Source: UBA1672 sp965263215
GTDB taxonomy: Bacteria > Pseudomonadota > Alphaproteobacteria > Micavibrionales > Micavibrionaceae
NCBI GenBank assembly: GCA_965263215.1
Contig: OZ253663.1
Coordinates: 434,001 to 498,000 of the forward strand
Reading direction: 5' to 3'
Length of the DNA: 64,000 nt
Part shown: piece after piece, positions 34,021 to 40,816 of the stretch
How the letters are laid out: every line of letters begins with the position of its first letter
Position numbering within the stretch: the stretch's first letter is position 1
Made by a program: the position numbers and the translations under genes
The notes under the pieces: generated by a model
Seen by the model: only the letters and a program-made list of their open reading frames with translations
Database searches by the model: none
Told to the model about the DNA's origin: nothing

Positions 34021-34559
34021 AAACGCGTTTCATCAGCTTTCTCTGGGGTTTTGCGGAGGCCACATTCTTTTTCATCGTCCCCGATGTCTGGCTTAGCCGC
34101 ATTGCATTGACCAATCCCAAAGAGGCCTATATCAACATAGCGATTGCGACGCTGGGGGCGATTACGGGCGGTGTCGTTATGTATTACGCAGGTGTGTATG
34201 CGTTCGCGGAAGTGGAGGCTGTGCTCCCCCTTGTGCCTGCGGTATCGCCTGAGATGGTGGAACGTGTGGGCGGCGATATAAACACGCATTCCCTGCTCTA
34301 CGCGATGAGCCAAGGCATGTTCGCGGGCGTGCCCTATAAGATTTACGCCAGTTGGGCAGGGCATTTGTCTGTTCCGATTCTCCTCTTTATTATCGCGACG
34401 ATCATCGCGCGGGTTTCACGTTTTGTCAGTGTTACCGCCCTTGCCCATATCATTGCTAAAGCTTTGAAAACAAAGCTCACGGCGGCGCATATATCCCGCA
34501 TTCATATCGGGATGTGGGTGCTGTTCTATGCGTTCTATTTTTCAGTTATGGGCTTTTAG
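34011..34559 (+). CDS. DedA/VTT-like membrane protein
   Basis: A 182-residue polytopic membrane protein. FLWGFAEATFFFIVPDVWLSR near the start recalls the re-entrant segment of DedA/VTT-type proteins (F/Y-x-E-x-x-F/x-P-x-P), which are linked to lipid scrambling or undecaprenyl-phosphate recycling. The assignment is by resemblance only. The ATG at 34011, preceded by GAAAGA, is preferred over the upstream start at 33981. It overlaps the PlsC-like gene by 10 bp and so belongs to the phospholipid cluster. Confidence 0.55.
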   Translation: MAVKTRFISFLWGFAEATFFFIVPDVWLSRIALTNPKEAYINIAIATLGAITGGVVMYYAGVYAFAEVEAVLPLVPAVSPEMVERVGGDINTHSLLYAMSQGMFAGVPYKIYASWAGHLSVPILLFIIATIIARVSRFVSVTALAHIIAKALKTKLTAAHISRIHIGMWVLFYAFYFSVMGF

Positions 34560-34608
34560 GTAAAAAATATGCTAGATTGAGGGCATGAGATTATAAGGAG
34601 ATAGTGCA

Positions 34609-34986
34609 ATGTTCAGACAAGGCGAAATCTTAAGCATCAACTGGCGCATGGGCGTGGAGCATGATGGAATTTATACGGCGGCTGGTACGGTGATTGCCGG
34701 ATCAAAGCGCACCGGGCGCGTGGTGGAAGAAGATTTAGACACATTTTCCGGCGGGCGCAAGATACGCTCCAAGGGCTATCCCAGTGATCTATCTCCCGCC
34801 ATCGTTGAGGCCAGTGCGCGATCCAACCTTGGTAAGCGGTATAATCTGTTCGGTTATAATTGCCAACATTTCGCAACCGAATGTCACGGGCGCAGGCACT
34901 CACCGCAGCTCCGCTCCGCCGTGTGGAGCGTGGCGAGCATTGTCCTGCTCGGCATCCTGACCCGAGGCCGCGTCTGGCGGGTTTAG
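34609..34986 (+). CDS. LRAT-like (NlpC/P60-superfamily) acyltransferase or lipase
   Basis: A 125-residue protein. His18 in VEHDGIY and Cys85 in YNCQHFATEC form the LRAT catalytic pair (H...NCEHF in the family). A C-terminal hydrophobic helix (about residues 103-118, VWSVASIVLLGIL) follows, as in mammalian PLAAT/HRASLS phospholipid acyltransferases. It has a strong AAGGAG ribosome-binding site and a possible promoter in the 49-bp gap before it. Next to the phospholipid genes, a thioester acyl-transfer or phospholipase role is a reasonable inference. Confidence 0.72.
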   Translation: MFRQGEILSINWRMGVEHDGIYTAAGTVIAGSKRTGRVVEEDLDTFSGGRKIRSKGYPSDLSPAIVEASARSNLGKRYNLFGYNCQHFATECHGRRHSPQLRSAVWSVASIVLLGILTRGRVWRV

Positions 34987-35349
34987 ATGAACCTAAATAA
35001 ATTTAAGAAGCTTCATGAAAAATACAAAAAACTTCCACTTCCCAAAGAGGTGTGGGACACCCCTGAGTATGAGGATTATTCCAACGCAATTCATGATGAT
35101 TACGAATGCGGGCAATATTATCTTGAGGCACAATTAAAGGATAAAGGTGTTTCGCATACAGACTATTGTTGTTTGCAAATGGCACATAAAATTTTTTTTC
35201 CAGATGACAGGGATGATGTTGATCAAATAGTGATTTTTTCTAAGTCTCAAAAAACATATGGTATACCTGTTCACGATGGCGGAACGAGCTTTATTACAAT
35301 AGATTACTGTCCTTGGTGCGGAAGCAATATAAAAAATCCCCCTTCGTAA
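34987..35349 (+). CDS. DUF6980-like protein with C-terminal CxxC
   Basis: A 120-residue soluble protein starting directly after the LRAT-like stop. The C-terminal half has DYCCLQMAHKIFF, then YGIPVHDGGTSFITIDYCPWCG, whose core IPVHDGGTSFITIDYCPWCG matches the small family I recall as DUF6980. The CC pair and CPWC may bind zinc together. Function unknown. Its stop codon lies inside a terminator hairpin. Confidence 0.6.
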   Translation: MNLNKFKKLHEKYKKLPLPKEVWDTPEYEDYSNAIHDDYECGQYYLEAQLKDKGVSHTDYCCLQMAHKIFFPDDRDDVDQIVIFSKSQKTYGIPVHDGGTSFITIDYCPWCGSNIKNPPS

Positions 35350-35363
35350 TCAAAGGGGGATTT
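35334..35363. terminator. bidirectional terminator
   Basis: AAATCCCCC pairs perfectly with GGGGGATTT around a 12-base loop containing the stop codon of the 34987 gene. On the minus strand six Ts follow (A-run at 35331-35336), which ends the queuosine operon after queF. Confidence 0.8.
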
Positions 35364-35391
35364 ATCAATCTTATAATTTTGTAAAGTAGAA

Positions 35392-35859
35392 TTAACCGCG
35401 GCCGCGATAGGGTGCTACGCCTTGTTCGGGAATCCAAACGCCGTTAGGCACATCGCCTGTTTGGTAAAACACGTCAATCGGCATGCCGCCGCGCGGGTAC
35501 CAATATCCACCAATACGCAGCCATTTCGGCACTACACGTTTGATAATTTTATGGGCGATTTCCAATGTGCATTCTTCATGGAATCCGTTGTGATTGCGGA
35601 ATGAATTTAAATAAAGCTTGAGCGATTTGCTCTCCACCAGATACGCGCCCGGTACATAATCAATCACAAGATGCGCGAAATCAGGGGCGCTTGTCACGGG
35701 GCACAGTGATGTAAATTCAGGCATGGTGAAACGTACGCTGTATGGCATGGTCGGCTTCGGGTTTACGATGCGCTCCAGTTCGGCCACTTCGGGGCTTTCA
35801 GGGATTTGGACTTTGCTGCCAAGCTGCGTTAGGTCTTCAAATGTTGTTTCTTCGCTCAT
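35392..35859 (-). CDS. queF: NADPH-dependent 7-cyano-7-deazaguanine reductase QueF
   Basis: Reduces preQ0 to preQ1 in queuosine biosynthesis. This is the short, unimodular form (155 residues). Seen: the catalytic Cys in FTSLCPVTSAPDF, the NADPH-binding ESKSLKLYLNSFRN segment, and FHEECT with the substrate-binding Glu. It is the last gene of the que operon, 16 bp after the embedded membrane-protein gene and just before a terminator. Confidence 0.94.
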   Translation of the reverse strand: MSEETTFEDLTQLGSKVQIPESPEVAELERIVNPKPTMPYSVRFTMPEFTSLCPVTSAPDFAHLVIDYVPGAYLVESKSLKLYLNSFRNHNGFHEECTLEIAHKIIKRVVPKWLRIGGYWYPRGGMPIDVFYQTGDVPNGVWIPEQGVAPYRGRG

Positions 35860-35875
35860 TTACTGCTCCTGTTCA

Positions 35876-36451
35876 TTATTGATATTGTGCGTTTAAATCT
35901 TCAATCTTTTGCGTATCTTTTTTACGGTCAAGCGTACGGAGGTTTAGAGCCTCATACGGGCTACATCCTACATCTTTTTTGGCGAAAACAAAAACCTTTG
36001 AATATTGGGATTTGTTCGTTGTTTTGTTTTTCTCATCACACAAAACATATTCTGCGCCTTCTATATTGATGTAAGTCTCAACGTAGTACAGCGTTAGCGG
36101 CTTTTCGTAGGTATAAAATATCCAAATCCAAACCCCGAAAAACAGCACACCAAAAAGGGCGGATGTCAGTTTTGATCGCGTTGTTTCAGTCTCAGGATCA
36201 ATTTTCGTCAGAGCGTAAATACCCAAAATCATCAGTGACCAGATAAGCGCGATTAATAATCCTGACATGCCGCTATACAGGACGAAGGGTTGGGTAAAAC
36301 TGCTATGTGCGGTTATAAATTCGTTTATGCCGATGACGATGGGTGCGAACACACAAAGCAATAATAGAATGATGAAAAATCCGGCGATCAGCATTTTACC
36401 GAGCGAACGCTCTTTATACGGTTTTTTCTGATCTGAATTGTTTTCGTTCAT
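35876..36451 (-). CDS. hypothetical membrane protein embedded in the queuosine operon
   Basis: A 191-residue protein with three hydrophobic helices (about 20-45, 57-82 and 95-115) and a C-terminal soluble domain of about 70 residues with two Cys. The frame extends upstream into queE, but the ATG at 36451, seven bases after the queE stop, gives the sensible protein (MNENNSDQKK). No family recognised. Its place between queE and queF, under the same riboswitch, could mean a role in queuosine-precursor handling, but similar unknown membrane proteins occur elsewhere in the window, so this is weak. Confidence 0.55.
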   Translation of the reverse strand: MNENNSDQKKPYKERSLGKMLIAGFFIILLLLCVFAPIVIGINEFITAHSSFTQPFVLYSGMSGLLIALIWSLMILGIYALTKIDPETETTRSKLTSALFGVLFFGVWIWIFYTYEKPLTLYYVETYINIEGAEYVLCDEKNKTTNKSQYSKVFVFAKKDVGCSPYEALNLRTLDRKKDTQKIEDLNAQYQ

Positions 36452-36458
36452 ATCGGTT

Positions 36459-37187
36459 TTAAACGCCGCGTTGATTGCCCCATAACAGAACATGCAGTTG
36501 AGGAAGGATGCGTACATCGTGCCAGTGATCTTGCGCTGCGCGATCAACCAGCCAACGCATGCGCGACATAATACCATCTATGTCGATTTCTGCACACTCT
36601 TTATCAACAGGTGGTGGGGTATGGTTCACGGGTTGCAGGTACATCGGTAAATCGGGGTATTTCCGCGATAGCTGCCGTGCATATAAATAATCCGCTTCGT
36701 CTTGAATAACAATTTTTAGCGAGATATCCGCATTATCCCCAGCGCGTTGGGTACATTCTGTCAACAAGCCGTAATCCGTGTCCATGCCGCTGCTCGGCGG
36801 TTTGGGGGATAGGGTGAGCACATCAAGATCCGCGAACCAGTCTTTGGCGATTGACCCTTGGGTTTCGAGAGCAAAGCGATAGCCCTTTTCCTGACCGAGG
36901 GTGATAAGCGGCTTGAGCGGTTGTATCGCGGGATTGCCACCCGACAGGGACACCATAATCGGTTTTCCGCCGGAGAGCTTTTCGACTTCCGCGAAGATCT
37001 CCGCCGCGCTCATAGGTGTCCAATCGGCGCGAAAATCATTATCCACCGCGTGCAGCGTATCACACCATGAACATCGGTAATCGCAGCCGCCCGTACGCAC
37101 AAAAACGGTGGGCTGTCCGATCAACGCGCCCTCCCCCTGTATCGTGGGGCCAAAAATTTCGGATATACGGATTTTATCCTGCGCCAT
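36459..37187 (-). CDS. queE: 7-carboxy-7-deazaguanine synthase QueE
   Basis: Radical-SAM enzyme that contracts the ring of 6-carboxytetrahydropterin to 7-carboxy-7-deazaguanine. The N-terminal FGPTIQGEGALIGQPTVFVR has core FGPTIQGEGALIGQPT, typical of QueE. The cluster motif GGCDYRCSWCDT gives CxxxCxxC. The start at 37187 (MAQDKIRI) is two bases after the queD stop; the longer frame overlaps queD and is rejected. Length 242 is normal. Confidence 0.94.
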   Translation of the reverse strand: MAQDKIRISEIFGPTIQGEGALIGQPTVFVRTGGCDYRCSWCDTLHAVDNDFRADWTPMSAAEIFAEVEKLSGGKPIMVSLSGGNPAIQPLKPLITLGQEKGYRFALETQGSIAKDWFADLDVLTLSPKPPSSGMDTDYGLLTECTQRAGDNADISLKIVIQDEADYLYARQLSRKYPDLPMYLQPVNHTPPPVDKECAEIDIDGIMSRMRWLVDRAAQDHWHDVRILPQLHVLLWGNQRGV

Positions 37188-37189
37188 GT

Positions 37190-37549
37190 CTATGACGGCC
37201 TGTATTCCGCGCAGGATTTCGGGGTTTCGCGCACACGTACGGCGACGACCTCGCTCCACCTGCTTATGCACCAATCATACAGAAACTTCGCCAGATTTTC
37301 CGCCGTGACGTTATCATCGCCGAGCACATCATTTAAATGGCGATGGTCTATGGTTGAATCGATATAGTGTTTCAACTCGTCTAATTCGCGGTAATCCCGC
37401 ACGAAGCCGTATTGGTTCAGCTCTTCGGATTGCAGTTCAACCTCCACCACGTAATTATGCCCGTGCATGCGCGCGCATGGATGATCGGCGGGCAGTTGTG
37501 GCAATATGTGCGAGGCTGAAAAATGATATTCCTTATGAATTGTGTACAT
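37190..37549 (-). CDS. queD: 6-carboxy-5,6,7,8-tetrahydropterin synthase QueD
   Basis: Converts 7,8-dihydroneopterin triphosphate to 6-carboxytetrahydropterin. Zinc ligands are visible: His in FSASHIL and two His in MHGHNY, with the catalytic Cys just before in HPCARMHGH. The C-terminal VRVRETP holds the conserved Glu. Length 119 is typical. It lies four bases after queC and two before queE. Confidence 0.95.
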   Translation of the reverse strand: MYTIHKEYHFSASHILPQLPADHPCARMHGHNYVVEVELQSEELNQYGFVRDYRELDELKHYIDSTIDHRHLNDVLGDDNVTAENLAKFLYDWCISRWSEVVAVRVRETPKSCAEYRPS

Positions 37550-37553
37550 GTTG

Positions 37554-38252
37554 TTACGCCGCCCCTTTCTTGACTGCCATCTTCCAGAAAAACGGATCCT
37601 TGTATCGTGTCGGGTCTTCTACGCCCGCAATATGGAACGCTTCGGCGCGTTCTACGCATGTGCCGCAGCGCCCGCAATGCAGCTTTTCACCCTTATAACA
37701 GGACCATGTTTTTTTGAACGGTACGTCTAATCGCGCCCCTTCCGCGGCGATATCGGCCTTGGTTTTATCCAGAAACGGCGTGTAGAGTTTGATGTTCGAT
37801 AACCCCTCCAGCGCGTGGTTTTGCATGGCTTCGAACGATTGAATGAAGGCAGGGCGGCAATCGGGATAGATAAAATGATCCCCCCCATGCACGGCGGTGG
37901 CCACGGCGTCGGCATTACGGGCGGAGGCTATGCCGTAAGCAATGCTCAGCATAATCGCGTTGCGGTTGGGGACAACGGTGGTTTTCATGCTCTCTTCCGC
38001 GTAATGCCCGTCGGGCACATCAACATCATCGGTCAGGGCAGAGCCACTGAGCTGCGCGCCGATTTTGGCGATATCCAGAATGTCATGGGGCACGTTCAAC
38101 GCGTGCGCGGCGGTCTGCGCAAAGGATAATTCCTTGGCGTGGCGTTGCCCGTAATCAAAGGAAATCAGGCCGAGAAGCTCATCTTCGGCGGCGACTTTAT
38201 AGGCCAAGGTGACGGAGTCCAATCCGCCGGAGCAAACGACGAGTGTTTTCAT
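37554..38252 (-). CDS. queC: 7-cyano-7-deazaguanine synthase QueC
   Basis: ATP-dependent conversion of 7-carboxy-7-deazaguanine to preQ0. The PP-loop CSGGLDSV is at residues 7-14, and the C-terminal zinc cluster SCYKGEKLHCGRCGTC is present. Length 232 is standard. It is the first gene of queC-queD-queE-(membrane protein)-queF. Its ribosome-binding site (AAGGG, 38267-38263) is part of the preQ1 aptamer just upstream, which implies translational repression by preQ1. Confidence 0.96.
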   Translation of the reverse strand: MKTLVVCSGGLDSVTLAYKVAAEDELLGLISFDYGQRHAKELSFAQTAAHALNVPHDILDIAKIGAQLSGSALTDDVDVPDGHYAEESMKTTVVPNRNAIMLSIAYGIASARNADAVATAVHGGDHFIYPDCRPAFIQSFEAMQNHALEGLSNIKLYTPFLDKTKADIAAEGARLDVPFKKTWSCYKGEKLHCGRCGTCVERAEAFHIAGVEDPTRYKDPFFWKMAVKKGAA

Positions 38253-38262
38253 AGTTATAAAA

Positions 38263-38298
38263 CCCTTGTTTTGTTAAATGGGGTAGGCTGCGACCCAT
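38263..38298 (-). promoter_or_regulatory. preQ1-I riboswitch upstream of queC
   Basis: On the minus strand: ATGGG (P1), TCGCAG loop, CCTA, CCCCAT (P1 partner), then TTAACAAAACAAGG. This matches the Thermoanaerobacter tengcongensis preQ1 aptamer almost base for base in P1, the TCGCAG loop and the A-rich tail. The final AAGG is the queC ribosome-binding site, ten bases from the ATG, so ligand-induced pseudoknot formation should hide it and repress translation. The match is from memory of the published aptamer, and no covariance search was run. Confidence 0.9.
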
Positions 38299-38299
38299 A

Positions 38300-38745
38300 T
38301 TGCGCGCTTTATAGCAAGGATTATCGGGGAATGGAAGGGATTAACTTAAATAGTGGCAATCGGTGTCTCCTTTGGATACAAGTTGTCATATCACCATGGA
38401 TATGATCCTGTACTGATGGCCGAGACGACCTAAGACCTTATATAGCTGTCCCTCTGGGATGCTAAGCCGAAATACCAACATATCTCGGCGGGAGTGTCTG
38501 CCAAAACCTCTTGCATACACGCGGGTTTCCCCTCTTTGTGTACAGTAATCTGCGCAAACTGGCTCCGCTTTGGAATTGCCTTTATTCTTCCCGTTTGACC
38601 ATCAGACGGTGCGTGTTGGCGCTGTCGCTCCTCTGCTAGGGAAGTATATCAAAAGTCTAATGAACATTCGATCCTCCCATTGTGGGTTGAATATACATAA
38701 CTGTACACTGATTCGTTTTCTAGGAGTAGCCCAAAACTTCTGTTT
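38300..38745. other. 446-bp gap, possible structured RNA
   Basis: Between the queC leader and the dnaQ stop. No plausible protein. It holds hairpins: GCCGAAATA/TATCTCGGC at 38466-38489 (fully paired only as minus-strand RNA, through a G-U), CCGTTTG/CAGACGG at 38591-38609 (best as plus-strand RNA), and an outer CTTCCC/GGGAAG pair at 38587-38644. I looked for hallmarks of tmRNA, SRP RNA, RNase P RNA and tRNA and found none; 6S RNA cannot be excluded. The queC promoter must lie in its left part. Confidence 0.35.
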
Positions 38746-39435
38746 TCAAACACCCTTCACCTTCTCCCAGAGCGGATCAGTGAGTTCATTCAAAAATTCC
38801 TTATGCGCCGCGAGTTCTTCGGCGGTTGCGGCGTGGGGGCGGGGTTCACGGAATGGGCGCTCCACTGCGTTTTTACCACCTTTGCCGCCCTTTTTATCAT
38901 CCATCAGGCCAAGGCCGCGTTGCCGTCCGCCCAAAAGCTCCAGATACACCTCCGCCAGTAATTCGGAGTCGAGCAGCGCACCGTGGAATGTGCGCTCTGT
39001 GTTATCAATCGCGAAACGACGACACAGCGCATCCAGATTAGCCGGCGAGCCGGGGAATTTCTCCCGCGCGATTTTCAAGCTGTCGATCACACGGTTTGGC
39101 GGGATGGGTTTATGCCCGACCTGCTCCAGCTCCCAATTCACAAATCGCATATCAAATTCGGCGTTATGCGCCACCAATGTGGAATCGTCCCCGATGAACT
39201 CCACAAAGTCGCTATAGACTTGCGAGAATATGGGCTTGTCACGCAAAAATTCATTGGTGATGCCGTGGACGGCGATGGCTTCTTGCGGGACTTCGCGCTC
39301 CGGATTGATATAAAGCTGGAGCGTTTTACCCGTGGGCAGGTGGTTATACAGCTCCACCGCACCGATCTCGACTATGCGGTCGCCGCTGAACGGGTCCATG
39401 CCCGTGGTTTCGGTATCGAAGACTATCTCTCTCAA
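38746..39435 (-). CDS. dnaQ: DNA polymerase III epsilon subunit (3'-5' exonuclease)
   Basis: Proofreading exonuclease of the replicative polymerase. DEDDh-type motifs are seen: ExoI REIVFDTETTG with Asp-x-Glu at residues 7-9, ExoII LVAHNAEFDMRF, and ExoIII with HGALLDSELLAEVYL (catalytic His and Asp). The C-terminal 50 residues form the Lys/Gly-rich linker and polymerase-binding tail. Length 229 is normal. Its presence with coaE, aroE, maf and secB in the window matches the conserved alphaproteobacterial origin region, although unrelated genes now separate it from coaE. Confidence 0.95.
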   Translation of the reverse strand: MREIVFDTETTGMDPFSGDRIVEIGAVELYNHLPTGKTLQLYINPEREVPQEAIAVHGITNEFLRDKPIFSQVYSDFVEFIGDDSTLVAHNAEFDMRFVNWELEQVGHKPIPPNRVIDSLKIAREKFPGSPANLDALCRRFAIDNTERTFHGALLDSELLAEVYLELLGGRQRGLGLMDDKKGGKGGKNAVERPFREPRPHAATAEELAAHKEFLNELTDPLWEKVKGV

Positions 39436-39544
39436 AGCTGCCCCTATCTTGACTTATTTGTCGTTACTCATTCCTCACGTAGTTTTACTACGCTTCGTCA
39501 TTCGTGCCTAGCCTAAATCAAGATTTGAATAGCTTCAATATGGG

Positions 39545-40474
39545 CTAGAACAGAATCGTTTTCGCCCACATCATGAACGGGATAAACGCCAGTGCCATGA
39601 ATGTGGTAATCAGCACCATGCAGGATGTCAAAGCGGGGTGGAGGTTGACTTTCACCGCATAAGCCACAGTATTCGCCGCGAGCGGGCAGGCGGTGATGAG
39701 AATAACAAGGCCGTGAATGGTATCGGGCAGCACATGGAAATAGGTGATATCTAAAAACACCCAGATCAACCCGAGCACAGGCCATAGAATATAACGGAGC
39801 AGCAATACGCCGATAAAAAACGAGGTATCAAAACGGAACCGATCCATCGCGGCGAGGCCGGAGCCGATAATCATCATCCCCAGAATAATCATCGTGCCTG
39901 TGAAACGCTCCCAATATTCCAGCGCGAGCGGGGATAGCTCTATCCCCAGTGCGTTTACAATCAACCCCAACACCGCGCCATAAAGAATGGGGAGCTTGGC
40001 AACGCGCACAAGGCTTTCCTTAATTGTGCTTTCCCCGCGCACCGCAAAGTAATAACCCAGCGTGCAATCAAGCACAAAAAGCGGCAGCACCATCATCATA
40101 TAAACGCTCAGCCATTCTTTCCCCATCAGGGCGAGCGCGATCGGCACACCGAAATAGGTGGCGTTGGAACTGACGCCGAGCATGCCGAGCAAATTATGGC
40201 GTTTATCATGCTCCCCCCATATTTTGCGGGAGATCAAATACCCGGTGGTGGAGGCGATGATCGAAATTGTGCCAATGATAATCGGCGGGAAGAAGTAATC
40301 ACTTGTAAATTCCATCGTCGCCGTCGCGCCGAACATCACCACAGGCAAAAGGGCATAGAGCATCAGCGTGGCAATGGGCTTCACGTCCAGATCGGTGGTT
40401 TTACCAATGATAAACCCGAGTAAAATAAGGCCATAGAGCGGGATAACATTTAAAATAAGGGTTTCGAAGATCAT
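39545..40474 (-). CDS. AEC (auxin efflux carrier) family transporter
   Basis: A 309-residue membrane protein with about ten hydrophobic helices and the AEC/malonate-transporter plan: N-terminal half ending near GVSSNATYFGVPIAL, a central loop, and a C-terminal half with ITACPLAANTVAYAVK. Family members export small organic acids or similar compounds; the substrate is unknown. It is divergent from the DEAD-box helicase across a 342-bp gap. Confidence 0.8.
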   Translation of the reverse strand: MIFETLILNVIPLYGLILLGFIIGKTTDLDVKPIATLMLYALLPVVMFGATATMEFTSDYFFPPIIIGTISIIASTTGYLISRKIWGEHDKRHNLLGMLGVSSNATYFGVPIALALMGKEWLSVYMMMVLPLFVLDCTLGYYFAVRGESTIKESLVRVAKLPILYGAVLGLIVNALGIELSPLALEYWERFTGTMIILGMMIIGSGLAAMDRFRFDTSFFIGVLLLRYILWPVLGLIWVFLDITYFHVLPDTIHGLVILITACPLAANTVAYAVKVNLHPALTSCMVLITTFMALAFIPFMMWAKTILF

Positions 40475-40816
40475 GGTTTTTTGCCTATCTGCGTGCAGAA
40501 TGTTTCCAATCAGACCTCAATATCATTTAAAGTGGCTTTGTAAAAGATTGTATTTAAACAAAAAATCTATTTTCTTGACGTATCTGATCAAACCTGTCAT
40601 GTTCCGCCCCAACGTGAAAACGTGTAAATTATAAGCTAAATAAATCAGAGCTTTTGGCAAAGTACCCACCAATCAAAGCATGTGGGTGCGTGAAACCTAA
40701 GAATTCACCCTTTCCTGAAAAGTTCGTTTTTACCGGTCATAAAAGATAAGGCCGGAACATGACAGCGCCGCATGGTGTGGCTTTTGTTGTGCAGGCTTTA
40801 CAGTGAAAGAACTGAA
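40475..40816. other. 342-bp gap with helicase promoter and long leader
   Basis: It holds promoters for the divergent AEC and helicase genes. A possible plus-strand promoter is TTGACG (40575-40580), 17 bases, CATGTT (40598-40603), giving a leader of about 200 nt. The leader has an ACCCAC/GTGGGT hairpin (40664-40687) and a CCGG...CCGG pairing near 40735-40755. Long structured leaders are common on cold-inducible helicase genes, so similar control is possible here. Confidence 0.35.

Noticed and set aside
36452..36577. N-terminal extension of the que-operon membrane protein
   Set aside because: It lies entirely inside queE in another frame; the ATG at 36451 gives a normal charged start followed by helices.
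38300..38745. tmRNA, SRP RNA or RNase P RNA in the queC-dnaQ gap
   Set aside because: None of the conserved core motifs of these RNAs could be found on either strand; left as an unnamed possible RNA.
38570..39217. 215-codon plus-strand frame
   Set aside because: Mostly antisense to dnaQ, which has all exonuclease motifs; the peptide is Ser/Arg/Pro-rich shadow sequence.
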